Positions 52,795 to 61,147 of a DNA stretch of 64,000 nucleotides are shown in pieces. The stretch's first letter is position 1; every line of letters begins with the position of its first letter. The position numbers were made by a program, and so were the translations under genes. The DNA is from an uncultured Planctomycetaceae bacterium (GTDB lineage Bacteria > Planctomycetota > Planctomycetia > Planctomycetales > Planctomycetaceae). The stretch is taken from assembly GCA_943787265.1 (NCBI GenBank), contig CALSLT010000028.1, positions 39,389-103,388 on the forward strand. Direction: 5' to 3'. The notes under the pieces are model-generated. The model was given only the letters and a program-made list of their open reading frames with translations. It searched no databases and was not told where the DNA came from.

Positions 52795-52873
52795 ATTTCT
52801 GACGAAAACCACCACTGGACACGAATGGCGGACTTAGAATCTGAGTCTATTCGTGTTGATTCGTTGTTCCTTA

Positions 52874-53805
52874 GAGGCTGACAAAGAACTGGATCTGGGT
52901 TGTTTGATTATGCGGTGTTGTTGAGGATTCTGAAGCAGATGGCAGCGAGTGCCAGGTTGTTCCAGGCGTCGATGATTGTGGCGTGTCTGTCGTAGCGGAT
53001 TCTCATTCGTCTCAAACCTTTGATCCAACTGATGGTTCGCTCGACCACCCATCGCTTTCGTCCAAGCTGGCTGCCGTGAGGTTCTTTGCGGCGACGGATG
53101 AGTGGTGTGATGCCGAGAATTCTCAGGATGTCGCGTGTTCCTTCACTATCGTAGCCGGCGTCGGCATAGAGAGTTGCTGGATGCACACGAGGGCGACCGG
53201 GCTTTCCGCCAATCGTCGGAAACAACACAACCGTCGACAGTATCTGGCAGTGATCGCTGACGTTGGCAGCGGCCGACTGCATCACCAGAGGAGTCCCCTT
53301 CGCATCGACAAGAACCGTGTATTTTGTGCCTGGTTTACGGCGATCAACAGGGCTGGGACCGCTGCGGTCGCCGCCGCCGAAGGCTCGGACCTGGACCGAA
53401 TCGATCATGACCGTTTCCAATTGAAGTTCGTCTTTCCGCTGCAGTTCACGGAGAATCAAACGATGAACTTTCTGCCAGACGTTCGCTTCCTGCCACAACT
53501 TCAGTCGCGTCCGAGCGGTCTCGCCCGAGCACCCCATCTCGCACGGTACATCTTTCCAACGGCAGCCCACAGTCAACACAAACCAGATCACCTTGACCAC
53601 CGTCGCGTGATCAATCGGCTTGCGACCGCCTTGAACTCCCGGTGGTGCTTGCGGTGGCAAAAATGAAACCACATAGTTCAAAAACGCATCCGGCAATTGT
53701 GCATCCATGATTCACTCCATTGATGATCGGGGTTGAATACGATCATCAGGCGCAAATCTCATGCCGTTTGTCGGATGCTTCTCAAGTCAGTTCTTTGTCA
53801 GCCTC
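52874..53805. mobile_element. IS5-family insertion sequence, 932 bases, intact
   Basis: Perfect 18-base terminal inverted repeats, GAGGCTGACAAAGAACTG at 52874-52891 and its complement at 53788-53805, enclose one transposase gene on the minus strand. The flanks carry TTA on both sides (52871-52873 and 53806-53808), a 3-base target duplication that fits the TNA target of the IS1031-like branch of IS5. The element looks recent: ends and gene are undamaged. Confidence 0.92.
52908..53708 (-). CDS. IS5-family transposase
   Basis: The 266-residue DDE transposase is complete in one frame. Asp103 in VMIDSVQVRA, Asp183 in LYADAGYDSEG and Glu223 in VVERTISWIKGLRRMRIRY form the catalytic triad with the family's spacing, and Arg and Lys of the Y-(2)-R-(3)-E-(6)-K pattern are present. 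The N-terminal part (TVGCRWKDVPCEMGCSGET) is the DNA-binding region. GGAG lies six bases before the ATG. It catalyses cut-and-paste movement of the surrounding element. No frameshift is needed for expression, unlike some IS5 relatives. Confidence 0.93.
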   Translation of the reverse strand: MDAQLPDAFLNYVVSFLPPQAPPGVQGGRKPIDHATVVKVIWFVLTVGCRWKDVPCEMGCSGETARTRLKLWQEANVWQKVHRLILRELQRKDELQLETVMIDSVQVRAFGGGDRSGPSPVDRRKPGTKYTVLVDAKGTPLVMQSAAANVSDHCQILSTVVLFPTIGGKPGRPRVHPATLYADAGYDSEGTRDILRILGITPLIRRRKEPHGSQLGRKRWVVERTISWIKGLRRMRIRYDRHATIIDAWNNLALAAICFRILNNTA

Positions 53806-54558
53806 TTAGCCGGTGAGACCATCCACCGGAAGTCTGACGCCAAGCTGTAGCAGCTCCCTCGCTCGTTCAAAGTCCTCACCGGCCGATGCAGAAAGAACCA
53901 TTGTCTCACCGGTGGATGGATGGCTGATTCGCAACTCGCTCGCGACAAGCATCAGCCGACGGATTCCGAATTCTCGTTCGATGAGCTGATTGACGTGATT
54001 GTCGCCGTGCTTGATGTCGCCGACAATCGGGTGTGCCGTGTGCTTGAAGTGGCGTCTGATCTGATGGCGTCTCCCCGTCTGCGGAGTCACTCGTACGAAA
54101 GAGAATCGGCTAGTCGGATACTTCCCCGCTGAGATCGGCAACTCCGATTGCGCCAGCGTTTCGAACTTCGTGATCGCTTCCTGAGCCGGTTTATTCTCGT
54201 CAGTCTCCACCGGCGTCGCGATCCGGTCGTAAGGCTCCTTCAGAGGCATGTCGATCGTGCCGCAGTCTTCCGTGTAACCACGAACAATCGCATGGTAGGT
54301 CTTTGCGACTTCACGCCGTTCGAACTGCGTCGTCAGCGACCGTGCGGCTTCGGAATCCAACCCGAAGATCAGGACACCCGACGTTGCCCGATCAAGCCGA
54401 TGGACGGTGAAGACGCGTCGCCCAAGCTGCCGGCCCAGCGTCCGTACAACGTTTTCCTTCTCACGAGTCGCGACGAAACTGCGATGCACCAGCAGGTCCG
54501 GCGGCTTGTTAACAGCCACGCACTTGTCGTCAAGGTGCAGAATCTCAAGTTCGTTCAT
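53806..54558 (-). CDS. RluA-family pseudouridine synthase (TruC-like)
   Basis: From ATG 54558 the enzyme has 250 residues, the length of TruC. VHRLDRATSG holds the catalytic Asp56, followed by the family strands KTYHAIVRGY and TPQTGRRHQIRRHFKHTAHPIVGD. It lacks the N-terminal S4 domain of longer RluA enzymes. It converts uridine to pseudouridine in tRNA or rRNA; in Escherichia coli TruC acts on tRNA position 65. The final codon is followed by TAA at 53808-53806, which is the target-site duplication of the IS5 element, so the insertion left the protein intact. A GTG at 54594 is an alternative start. Confidence 0.88.
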   Translation of the reverse strand: MNELEILHLDDKCVAVNKPPDLLVHRSFVATREKENVVRTLGRQLGRRVFTVHRLDRATSGVLIFGLDSEAARSLTTQFERREVAKTYHAIVRGYTEDCGTIDMPLKEPYDRIATPVETDENKPAQEAITKFETLAQSELPISAGKYPTSRFSFVRVTPQTGRRHQIRRHFKHTAHPIVGDIKHGDNHVNQLIEREFGIRRLMLVASELRISHPSTGETMVLSASAGEDFERARELLQLGVRLPVDGLTG

Positions 54559-54668
54559 AACGCCTGGACCGGACTTGCTGAGAGGTTGGATCACAAATGA
54601 AACCGCACTCTAACGACCGTCCAGCAAATCGGCACCGAACAGGAACCATGCTCCTTTCAAGATCCCAC

Positions 54669-54714
54669 TTGCTTCTTACGAAGATCTTCGTACTATCCTA
54701 CGAAGACTTTCGTG
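54669..54714 (+). promoter_or_regulatory. promoter and tandem palindromic operator of the blaI-like gene
   Basis: TACGAAGATCTTCGTA at 54677-54692 is a perfect 16-base palindrome, and TACGAAGACTTTCGTG at 54699-54714 is a close second copy. Their centres are 22 bases apart, two helical turns, so dimers could sit on one face of the DNA. A candidate promoter, TTGCTT at 54669-54674 and TACTAT at 54691-54696 with a 16-base spacer, overlaps the first site. The BlaI-type repressor encoded 61 bases downstream would bind here. Confidence 0.75.
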
Positions 54715-54774
54715 GATGTACCTAATTGATCGGTCTCAACGAACCGTATCAACTACAGACTGAATGATTTCCTC

Positions 54775-55167
54775 ATGCCCCCAGCACCGCACTCACCACG
54801 GCCCACCGACGCCGAACTGGAAATCCTGCGAGTCCTCTGGACGCTCGGACCACGCACTGTCCGACAGGTCCACGACGAGCTGAGTCAAAAACGGGACGTC
54901 GGCTACACGACGATGCTGAAGCTCATGCAGATCATGACTGACAAGGGGTTGCTGCTCCGCGACGAGTCAGAACGGTCGCACATTTACCGAGCGAAGCAGA
55001 AGGAAGCGGTGACTCAGAAGCAGCTAGTGAAGGATCTGGTTTCGCGAGCGTTCGGAGGTTCGACGGAGAAACTGGTCATGCAGGCGTTGTCCTCGAAGAA
55101 GGCGACTGCTCAGGAAATCGCCGACATTCGACAGCTCCTCGACAAGATGGAAGGCGGTGCCAAATGA
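54775..55167 (+). CDS. BlaI/MecI/CopY-family repressor
   Basis: The 130-residue protein has the family start PTDAELEILRVLWTLGPRTV, a winged helix with GYTTMLKLMQIMTDKGLL, and a C-terminal dimerisation helix (QEIADIRQLLDKM). It is a homodimeric DNA-binding repressor that is cleaved or released when its partner protease is activated. Two palindromes over its own promoter suggest autoregulation. The stop overlaps the ATG of the M56 protease gene (ATGA), the classical blaI-blaR1 arrangement. No beta-lactamase or penicillin-binding protein is nearby, so the signal need not be an antibiotic. Confidence 0.93.
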   Translation: MPPAPHSPRPTDAELEILRVLWTLGPRTVRQVHDELSQKRDVGYTTMLKLMQIMTDKGLLLRDESERSHIYRAKQKEAVTQKQLVKDLVSRAFGGSTEKLVMQALSSKKATAQEIADIRQLLDKMEGGAK

Positions 55168-57329
55168 GTGATCTCGCACAAATGTCGAATCACCCGTTCG
55201 TCGAAACGCTCGGCTGGTCGCTCATTCATTTCCTCTGGCAGGGAATGCTCATTGCGATTCTCGCAGCCGCCGTGCTGGCTCTGCTGAAAAAGGCGTCGGC
55301 GTCTCTTCGATACTTCGTCGCCTGCCTGGCGTTTGTGCTGATGGCAGCGTCGCCGGCCGCCACCGTCTGGACATTGAACAGCGACCGAGCCACCGCCAGC
55401 GGAACGGCGGCGAACAACACGGAGGTAGCATCTGCCATTGCCGGACCGTCCGGCAATGGCAGCGTCGTGACGACGGGCGATTTGGCGGCAACGTTGCCTC
55501 AGACACCTGACGAGCTGCCAGAACATCCAGCCGGCGGCTCGGCTACAACAGCGACGGCAACAGAGTCGTCAGCAGGCACGCTCGAACCGTGGCTGACAAC
55601 GCTCGTTGCAGGTTGGTTGTTCGGAGTCACTGCCTTGTCACTGAGGCTCGTTCTGACTCTGCTTCAAGTCTCACGTTTACGTTCTCAGGTAACGTCGATC
55701 GTCCCTCAGGAAATGACCGACCGACTGGCAGAACTGACGCGCCGCCTGGGAGTTTCCCGACCAGTCCGGCTGGCACAGTCAGCTCTTGTCGAGGTACCGA
55801 CCGTCATCGGCGCATTAAAACCGTTGATCCTACTTCCGGCCACGGCGATGACTGGTCTTTCGGCCGAGCAGCTCGACGCAATCCTCGCGCACGAAATCGC
55901 CCACATCCGACGGCACGACTATCTTGTAAACCTCGTTCAGACGGTCATCGAGACGTTGCTGTTTTATCACCCGGGCGTGTGGTGGCTGTCCGGCAAGATT
56001 CGGCAGGAGCGAGAAAACTGCTGCGACGACATCGCCAGCGATCTTTGTGAGAACCCGATTCGCTATGCAGAAGCTCTCGTCCGAATGGAGGAGCTACGAA
56101 CTCCGGCCGGCGGCCTCGCCCTGGCAGCAACAGGCGGAAGCCTCAAGTCGCGAATCCGACGTCTGCTCGGACAGACCTCCCACGAATCCAGCACGAGCTG
56201 GTGGGTTGGAGGGCTGGTCTCACTGCTGATCGTGTTCGGCCTCGTTGTGACACTCGGCGGTCTTTCGACACAAAGCCAGGCCGAGGAACCAGTCCGCGCC
56301 CAACCAACTGAAGACTCGACAGATGCTCAAACGCCACCTGACAAAGAGGAGACGAAAGACGAAGTCGAACCGCTCACACCGGCAAGCATCGCCGACTCGA
56401 TGGAAAAATCGATGAAGCAATACGCGACGATCGACTTCTCGGCAGACCATCTGAAGAGCGACGGTTCAGAATCTGAACGCTCAAAGCCAACAGGGGAAAG
56501 CCGCGAAGTCGAAGCCACGATTCGGTATCGAGCTGACGGGAATCGATTCCGCGCCGAACGAAACGCAATAGACCGCTCGAACGGCGGAACCTGGATCGAA
56601 GGATTCGATGGAAAGACGCACTACCACACCGATCGCGGCCTGCTGATCCTCGGCGAAGAATCTCTGATGGGGCAGGCGCTGTCGCCGCTCAATCTGCTGT
56701 TCTCACACAACGGGCGTCCGACTGAAACGCTGCGATTCCTTCGCGATGACAATGCAAAGATTGTCGCCGAGACGAACATCGAGGGCACAACGTGTCAGGT
56801 CATCGAAATTCCGTTCTCGCGAGAAGATCGAAGCTGGACGTACCGCATTAACCGTTGCCCCCCGAACGATCATCACTTCCGCTCCTCATCACTCGATCCG
56901 AAAAAGGTGAAACGACAATTCGCCACACACTCAGTCAGCTTGTACCGACTGCTGGCGGTTGGTACGCAAAACAGGTGGCCACCACGCGGTATTCCGAAGG
57001 CAAAGTTTCACGGGATCGACAAATTCAGATCACGAGATTCTCGACACGACCTGACGTCAGCCCAGCAGCCTTCGCGCCGCCTATCGTACTCGGCACGAAC
57101 GTTCTGGACCGGCGGGTCGGCTACGGCTGGCATGAAGATCCCTGGTGGAGCGATCTCAAGCCCTGGCTGCAGCAAGAGTATGGCTGGCCACGACCTGACC
57201 TCTTTGAACTGCACTCCGTTTGCCACTACGGCGAGTGTCCACTGGAAAGCAAACCCGCGCCGCCAGTCGATCCGGCTGAATGGCTCGCACCAAATCCGGG
57301 CGGCTGGGATCGTCCAGAACGTAAACTGA
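55164..57329 (+). CDS. BlaR1-like M56 metalloprotease sensor (frameshifted after residue about 565)
   Basis: The N-terminal part has membrane helices (SLIHFLWQGMLIAILAAAV, FVACLAFVLMAAS, TLVAGWLFGVTALS) and a zinc protease: HEIAH at 243-247, with the third ligand in RQERENCCDD. A further membrane helix (WWVGGLVSLLIVFGLVV) leads to an outer region. Residues about 400-560 resemble a LolA/outer-membrane-lipoprotein-sorting-like beta domain, not the penicillin-binding domain of true BlaR1. After RSWTYRINR the frame breaks in the C-run 56858-56863; the next 150 residues up to the stop at 57329 are out-of-frame translation. The intact product continues in the reading frame of 56855-58129. Its job would be to sense a signal and relieve the BlaI-like repressor. 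Confidence 0.85.
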   Translation: MSDLAQMSNHPFVETLGWSLIHFLWQGMLIAILAAAVLALLKKASASLRYFVACLAFVLMAASPAATVWTLNSDRATASGTAANNTEVASAIAGPSGNGSVVTTGDLAATLPQTPDELPEHPAGGSATTATATESSAGTLEPWLTTLVAGWLFGVTALSLRLVLTLLQVSRLRSQVTSIVPQEMTDRLAELTRRLGVSRPVRLAQSALVEVPTVIGALKPLILLPATAMTGLSAEQLDAILAHEIAHIRRHDYLVNLVQTVIETLLFYHPGVWWLSGKIRQERENCCDDIASDLCENPIRYAEALVRMEELRTPAGGLALAATGGSLKSRIRRLLGQTSHESSTSWWVGGLVSLLIVFGLVVTLGGLSTQSQAEEPVRAQPTEDSTDAQTPPDKEETKDEVEPLTPASIADSMEKSMKQYATIDFSADHLKSDGSESERSKPTGESREVEATIRYRADGNRFRAERNAIDRSNGGTWIEGFDGKTHYHTDRGLLILGEESLMGQALSPLNLLFSHNGRPTETLRFLRDDNAKIVAETNIEGTTCQVIEIPFSREDRSWTYRINRCPPNDHHFRSSSLDPKKVKRQFATHSVSLYRLLAVGTQNRWPPRGIPKAKFHGIDKFRSRDSRHDLTSAQQPSRRLSYSARTFWTGGSATAGMKIPGGAISSPGCSKSMAGHDLTSLNCTPFATTASVHWKANPRRQSIRLNGSHQIRAAGIVQNVN

Positions 57330-58129
57330 CGCTGCTCTACTTCTATGGCGGAAGGCTGATCACGCCGACACCCAAGTGGGCAGCCGCGATCGACGAACTT
57401 CACCGCCGATACCGCCAGTACGGATTTGAAGTCATCGGCCTGGCCGGCGCGACTGGAACTCCGGAACTGCCACGCCAGGCTGCCGAAGAAATGAGCCTCA
57501 GCTTCCCGGTCGGCATCGACCAGAAATCCGAAACCGGCTACGGAAAAACCTTCCTCGCCTACGGGCTGGAGAGCTACCACGGGATGTTCTTCGTCGATCA
57601 CGAAGGACTCGTTCGCCCATGCTCATATGGTGAGCAATCAAAAGTCACCGTCGGCGGCAAGGAATTCACGATCAGCCACATGGAGGCAAAGGTGATCGAT
57701 ATGTTGAAGAAGGCTGGTGTCGAAAACGTCGAACCTCAGGTTCTGCCCTCCGACATCTTCGACATCAAAACTCATAACGAGGTACTTGCTGAATGGCGAC
57801 GTCTTCGCAAAACCGCTCCCAAAGACGCCAGCGTTCACGGGCGAATCACGTTCAACGGTGCCCCGGTCGCGGGGGCCTCAATCAAACTTCAACCGTCCAT
57901 GAGAATCATGTCGTCAAACACGGGCCACGGATTCATGCTGTTTCCTGACCGAGCGGCGACGATCACCGTACCAACGAACCCCGACGGCGCATACGAAATC
58001 ACCAACCTGACCAAAGGCGAATACAAATTCACCTGCTCCGCCAAAGGCCTGAAAACTCGAAACCGCACGATCCTCATCGGAGCCGACCTCCCGAAAGTGA
58101 ACGTCGAAGTGTCACTCAGCAGGGAATAG
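56855..58129 (+). CDS. C-terminal part of the M56 protease sensor in another frame
   Basis: This frame continues the previous protein after the frameshift in the run of six C at 56858-56863; seven C would join both into about 990 residues. The first part completes the LolA-like domain (ITRFSTRPDVSPAAFAPP). Residues about 155-260 have a redoxin fold (LTLLYFYGGRLITPTPKWA, VIGLAGATGTPELPRQAAEE, HGMFFVDHEGLVRP) without a CxxC pair. The last 75 residues (VHGRITFNGAPVAGASIKL, DGAYEITNLTKGEYKF) form a carboxypeptidase-regulatory-like beta domain. Either it is part of a disrupted gene, a base-calling error, or a slippery site. No strong binding site supports independent start. Confidence 0.65.
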   Translation: MPPERSSLPLLITRSEKGETTIRHTLSQLVPTAGGWYAKQVATTRYSEGKVSRDRQIQITRFSTRPDVSPAAFAPPIVLGTNVLDRRVGYGWHEDPWWSDLKPWLQQEYGWPRPDLFELHSVCHYGECPLESKPAPPVDPAEWLAPNPGGWDRPERKLTLLYFYGGRLITPTPKWAAAIDELHRRYRQYGFEVIGLAGATGTPELPRQAAEEMSLSFPVGIDQKSETGYGKTFLAYGLESYHGMFFVDHEGLVRPCSYGEQSKVTVGGKEFTISHMEAKVIDMLKKAGVENVEPQVLPSDIFDIKTHNEVLAEWRRLRKTAPKDASVHGRITFNGAPVAGASIKLQPSMRIMSSNTGHGFMLFPDRAATITVPTNPDGAYEITNLTKGEYKFTCSAKGLKTRNRTILIGADLPKVNVEVSLSRE

Positions 58130-58151
58130 TGAGTCTCAGCCAGGGCATCTT

Positions 58152-58220
58152 CGTAGCCGGATTCGCAAGAATTCGGGCATAAGAATACATTTTCCCCGAA
58201 GTCTTGCGACTCCGGCTACG
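58152..58220. repeat. inverted repeat, dispersed palindrome type E
   Basis: Arms of 26 bases at 58152-58177 and 58195-58220 match as reverse complements at 24 of 26 positions; the right arm contains GAAGTCTTGCGACTCCGG. It lies between convergent genes and may double as a terminator. I know this word as a dispersed planctomycete repeat. Confidence 0.78.
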
Positions 58221-58229
58221 ATCAAGTTC

Positions 58230-59408
58230 TCAACGTGCAGCCAACGGCAGCCAGACGCTGTTCGCGTTGCTGCTGGCGACGGTTTGCTCAATGAAGCGGA
58301 CGCCTTCCAGGCCGTCGTACACGTTCGGATAAATCGTTGATCGAGGATCACGGTCGCCGCCGCCGGCTCGCCAGATCATGTCGTCGTAGGCGGACGAGTA
58401 AACATTCGCGAACGCTTCGAAGAACGCCTCGGGATGCCCGCCTGGAATTCGGCACGCGGCGTTTCCGGAATCGTTCATGTGAGCCTGCCCCGGAGCTCGG
58501 TCGTAAATCCGTTGGGGCTGCCCCGTCTGGCGAACGGTCAACGAGTTCGGTTCTTCCTGCCGCCATGACAGCGACGCCTTGTCACCGTCAATTTCGATCG
58601 AAAGATCGTTGAGCCGCCCGTGCGTGACCTGGCTGACCGTCACCATGATCAAGGCGTCGTTCGAGCATCGCACCAGCGAGTGTCCATAATCATCAAGCTG
58701 TCGCCCTGAAAACGTCGTCAACTTACCAAGCACTTCGGCCGGCTGCAGACCGCTCATGTATCGAGCGAGGTTGTAAGCGTGTGTGCCAACGTCACCGATC
58801 GTTGCGCCCGGCCCGTTCTTGAGAGGGTCGTCTTTCCAGGTTCCGCGTTCGGCAGGTTGCTTCGGATCGACCGTCCACATCCACCCCTGAACATAGTTGG
58901 CTCGCACGGCGCGGATTTCGCCAAGCTCGCCCGATGCGATCATTTCCCTGGCCTGACGAACCATCGGATAGCCAGTGTAGTTGTGAGTCAGCGCGAAGAC
59001 TGCTCCAGTTTCTTCGACGAGGCGAACCAGCGTTTCGGCATCGGCAATATTCGTCGTCATCGGCTTGTCGCAAAGGACGTTGAAACCCGCCGCCAGAGCT
59101 GCCTTGGCCATCGGAAAATGTAGAAAGTTCGGCGTGGCGATACTGACGAAGTCAACGCGTTCGTCGTCAGGCCGAGCCGCTTCGGTCACCAGCATTTCTT
59201 CCCACGATGAGTACGCTCGCGCAGGATCGACTCCGAAAGCCAGCGCGGTCTCGCGCGATCGTTCCATTGACGACGAAAAAGCTCCGGCAACCAGTTCGGC
59301 TCGACCGTCGAGCTGCGCGGCCGTTCGATGAACTTTGCCAATGAATCCGGCACCGCCGCCTCCGATCAAAGCCATTCTGAGTTTTCGATTGAGCGGAGAA
59401 TTCAGCAT
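58230..59408 (-). CDS. Gfo/Idh/MocA family oxidoreductase
   Basis: The 392-residue protein starts with an NAD(P) Rossmann fold (MALIGGGGAGFIGKVHRTAA). VLCDKPMTTN has the family's conserved Lys of E/D-K-P, THNYTGYPMVRQAREM follows, and GDVGTHAYNLARYMSG holds the active-site Asp and His. The C-terminal tail (HPEAFFEAFANVY) is typical of the subfamily often found near sugar isomerases. No signal peptide, so cytoplasmic. Substrate unknown, probably a sugar or inositol derivative. It diverges from a Tat-exported relative 143 bases away. Confidence 0.92.
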   Translation of the reverse strand: MLNSPLNRKLRMALIGGGGAGFIGKVHRTAAQLDGRAELVAGAFSSSMERSRETALAFGVDPARAYSSWEEMLVTEAARPDDERVDFVSIATPNFLHFPMAKAALAAGFNVLCDKPMTTNIADAETLVRLVEETGAVFALTHNYTGYPMVRQAREMIASGELGEIRAVRANYVQGWMWTVDPKQPAERGTWKDDPLKNGPGATIGDVGTHAYNLARYMSGLQPAEVLGKLTTFSGRQLDDYGHSLVRCSNDALIMVTVSQVTHGRLNDLSIEIDGDKASLSWRQEEPNSLTVRQTGQPQRIYDRAPGQAHMNDSGNAACRIPGGHPEAFFEAFANVYSSAYDDMIWRAGGGDRDPRSTIYPNVYDGLEGVRFIEQTVASSNANSVWLPLAAR

Positions 59409-59551
59409 CGTTTCTCACCTCGTCCTCTTGAAAGGCTCGCAAAATTCGCGAGGCCCGTTGCACTCTGAAACGTGAGCGGAAAGACTACAAGTGCGACGTT
59501 TCCATAACCACTCGCGTGACCGTCTTTCCGATTCCCGACAGGAGTTTGAAC

Positions 59552-60433
59552 ATGTCCCATCGATTGACTCGACGTACCTTTATTCAGAGTGCTGCCGCAG
59601 CGGGCTTCGGCCTTCCGTTAATTCGGACCAACGCGTTTGCCAGCGAGAACGACCAACTGCACGTTGGCTGCGTGGGAGTCGGCGGCAAAGGCTGGTCGGA
59701 CATGATGGAAACGGCGAAAAGCCCGCACGTCACTATCCAGGCCATCTGCGATATCGACGACAGTGCGAATCATCTTGGACGAGCAGCCGAGCAGTTTCCG
59801 AAAGCGACGAAGTATTCCGATTGGCGAACGCTTCTCGACAAGGAAAAGCTCGACGCACTCATCGTTTCCACTCCCGACCACATGCACGCCCCGGTCGCGC
59901 TGAGTGCCATCGAACGAGGGCTGCATGTTTACTGCCAGAAGCCGCTGACGCATACCGTTCACGAAGCTCGAGTTCTCACCAACGCCGCGAAGAAGGCCGG
60001 CGTCGTCACTCAGATGGGCAACCAGATTCAGGCGTATGCCGAGTATCGTTCTGCCGTGCAGCTCGTTCATGATGGAGCCATCGGGAAGGTCAAAGAAGTC
60101 TTTTCGTGGCAGTCGGGTAGCCCGCGTTGGAGAATCGTCAGCGACCGTCCGGAAGGCGGCGATCCGTTACCGAAAAGCGTGAAGTGGAATAATTGGCTCG
60201 GCGTTGCTCCCAAGCGTCCTTACAAGAAAGAGATCTATCACCCGTTTTCATGGCGAGACTGGCAGGACTTCAGCAACGGCCAGCTCGGCGACTTCGGCTG
60301 CCACATTCTGGACCCTGTTTCGATGGCCATTGGTTTGACCGCTCCCGACATCGATCAAGGCCGACGCTCCACCGATCAACTCGGAAACGTGGACACACTC
60401 GGCGCGGGTCAAGTACGTCTACCCGGGCAATGA
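59552..60433 (+). pseudogene. Tat-exported Gfo/Idh/MocA oxidoreductase, frameshifted (5' part)
   Basis: AGGAG precedes ATG 59552. The protein begins with a twin-arginine signal (TRRTFIQSAAAAGFGLP), then VGCVGVGGKGWSD, ALIVSTPDHMHAPVA and VYCQKPLTHTVHEAR, with QKP in place of EKP. GQLGDFGCHILDPVSMAIGL is the active-site segment. After AIGLTAP the frame is lost: one extra C in CCC at 60344-60346 turns the expected continuation PTSIKADAPPINSETW into a short wrong tail ending at 60433. The other half continues in another frame. This is either a recent pseudogene or a sequencing error. Confidence 0.82.
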
Positions 60434-60887
60434 GCGAACGGCGGGGTCAACCATCAACGTCACCTGGATCGACGGCCCCGGCCACAAGCCCGTGAAGGAA
60501 CTTGCCGGGATTATCGACGAATCAAAACTGCCCGGTGCAGGCTCAGTATTGATCGGCGAAAAAGGCTCGCTGCTGATCCCTCACGTCGGAGCACCAAAGC
60601 TACTGCCTGAAGAAAAGTTTGCCGACTACGAGAAGCCGAAACTCGAACGCCTCAGCCACTACGTCTTGTGGGCCGACGCCTGCCGCGGCGAGGGCACGAC
60701 GAATTCCAACTTCGGCTACGCCGGCAACCTGACCGAAACAATTCTGCTCGGCACAATCGCCATCCGGTTGCGCGGAACAGAATTGAAATGGGATGCCGCC
60801 GCGCAAAAACTGACGGGACACGCGCAGGCGTCGAATCTTCTGTCGAAGCCGTATCGCAAAGAATGGGCTGTCGCCGGACTTTCCTAG
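60345..60887 (+). pseudogene. Tat-exported Gfo/Idh/MocA oxidoreductase, 3' part after the frameshift
   Basis: Read from 60345 this frame gives PTSIKADAPPINSETW, then YVYPGNERTAGSTINVTW and KELAGIIDESKLPGAGSVLI, ending PYRKEWAVAGLS with a normal stop. This is the expected C-terminal domain of the exported oxidoreductase begun at 59552, and its sequence is well kept. The first internal ATG-like start (GTG 60492) is not a plausible independent start. Without the extra C the full enzyme would have about 445 residues. Confidence 0.8.
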
Positions 60888-60930
60888 TTCGGAATACGTC
60901 ACCCAATAGTTAGTCACTCACAGGCTAGTC

Positions 60931-61072
60931 ACCTCTCCCCCCTGGGGGAGAGGTCGCGGTCTCAGCCGCGGGTGAGGGGGCTTTGGCATTGGTCCAGCGG
61001 GCGGGAACTGCCATTCCGTACCGCAAACCCTCTCCCGGTCCTCAGAGACCGACCTCTCCCAGAGGGCGAGGT
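60931..61072. repeat. G/C-rich inverted repeat, dispersed type F
   Basis: ACCTCTCCCCCCTGG and GGGAGAGGT at 60931-60954 form a near-perfect local palindrome. The whole left part (60931-60980) pairs imperfectly with the right part (about 61021-61072, GACCTCTCCCAGAGGGCGAG). It occupies the gap upstream of the sulfatase and resembles a multi-copy element seen in many bacterial genomes. Confidence 0.65.
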
Positions 61073-61147
61073 AACGTTCAGGCGACGCGAGGTTTTGCGC
61101 CGGGACAACTGACACTCCGCAAAACTTCACAGCAGCGTGGTTGTTCA

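Noticed and set aside
54669..58129. Beta-lactam resistance locus
   Set aside because: The BlaI/M56 pair is present but there is no beta-lactamase or penicillin-binding sensor domain, so resistance cannot be claimed.
60983..61147. Upstream extension of the sulfatase frame
   Set aside because: It runs through the type F repeat, is arginine/proline-rich, and would bury the signal peptide.
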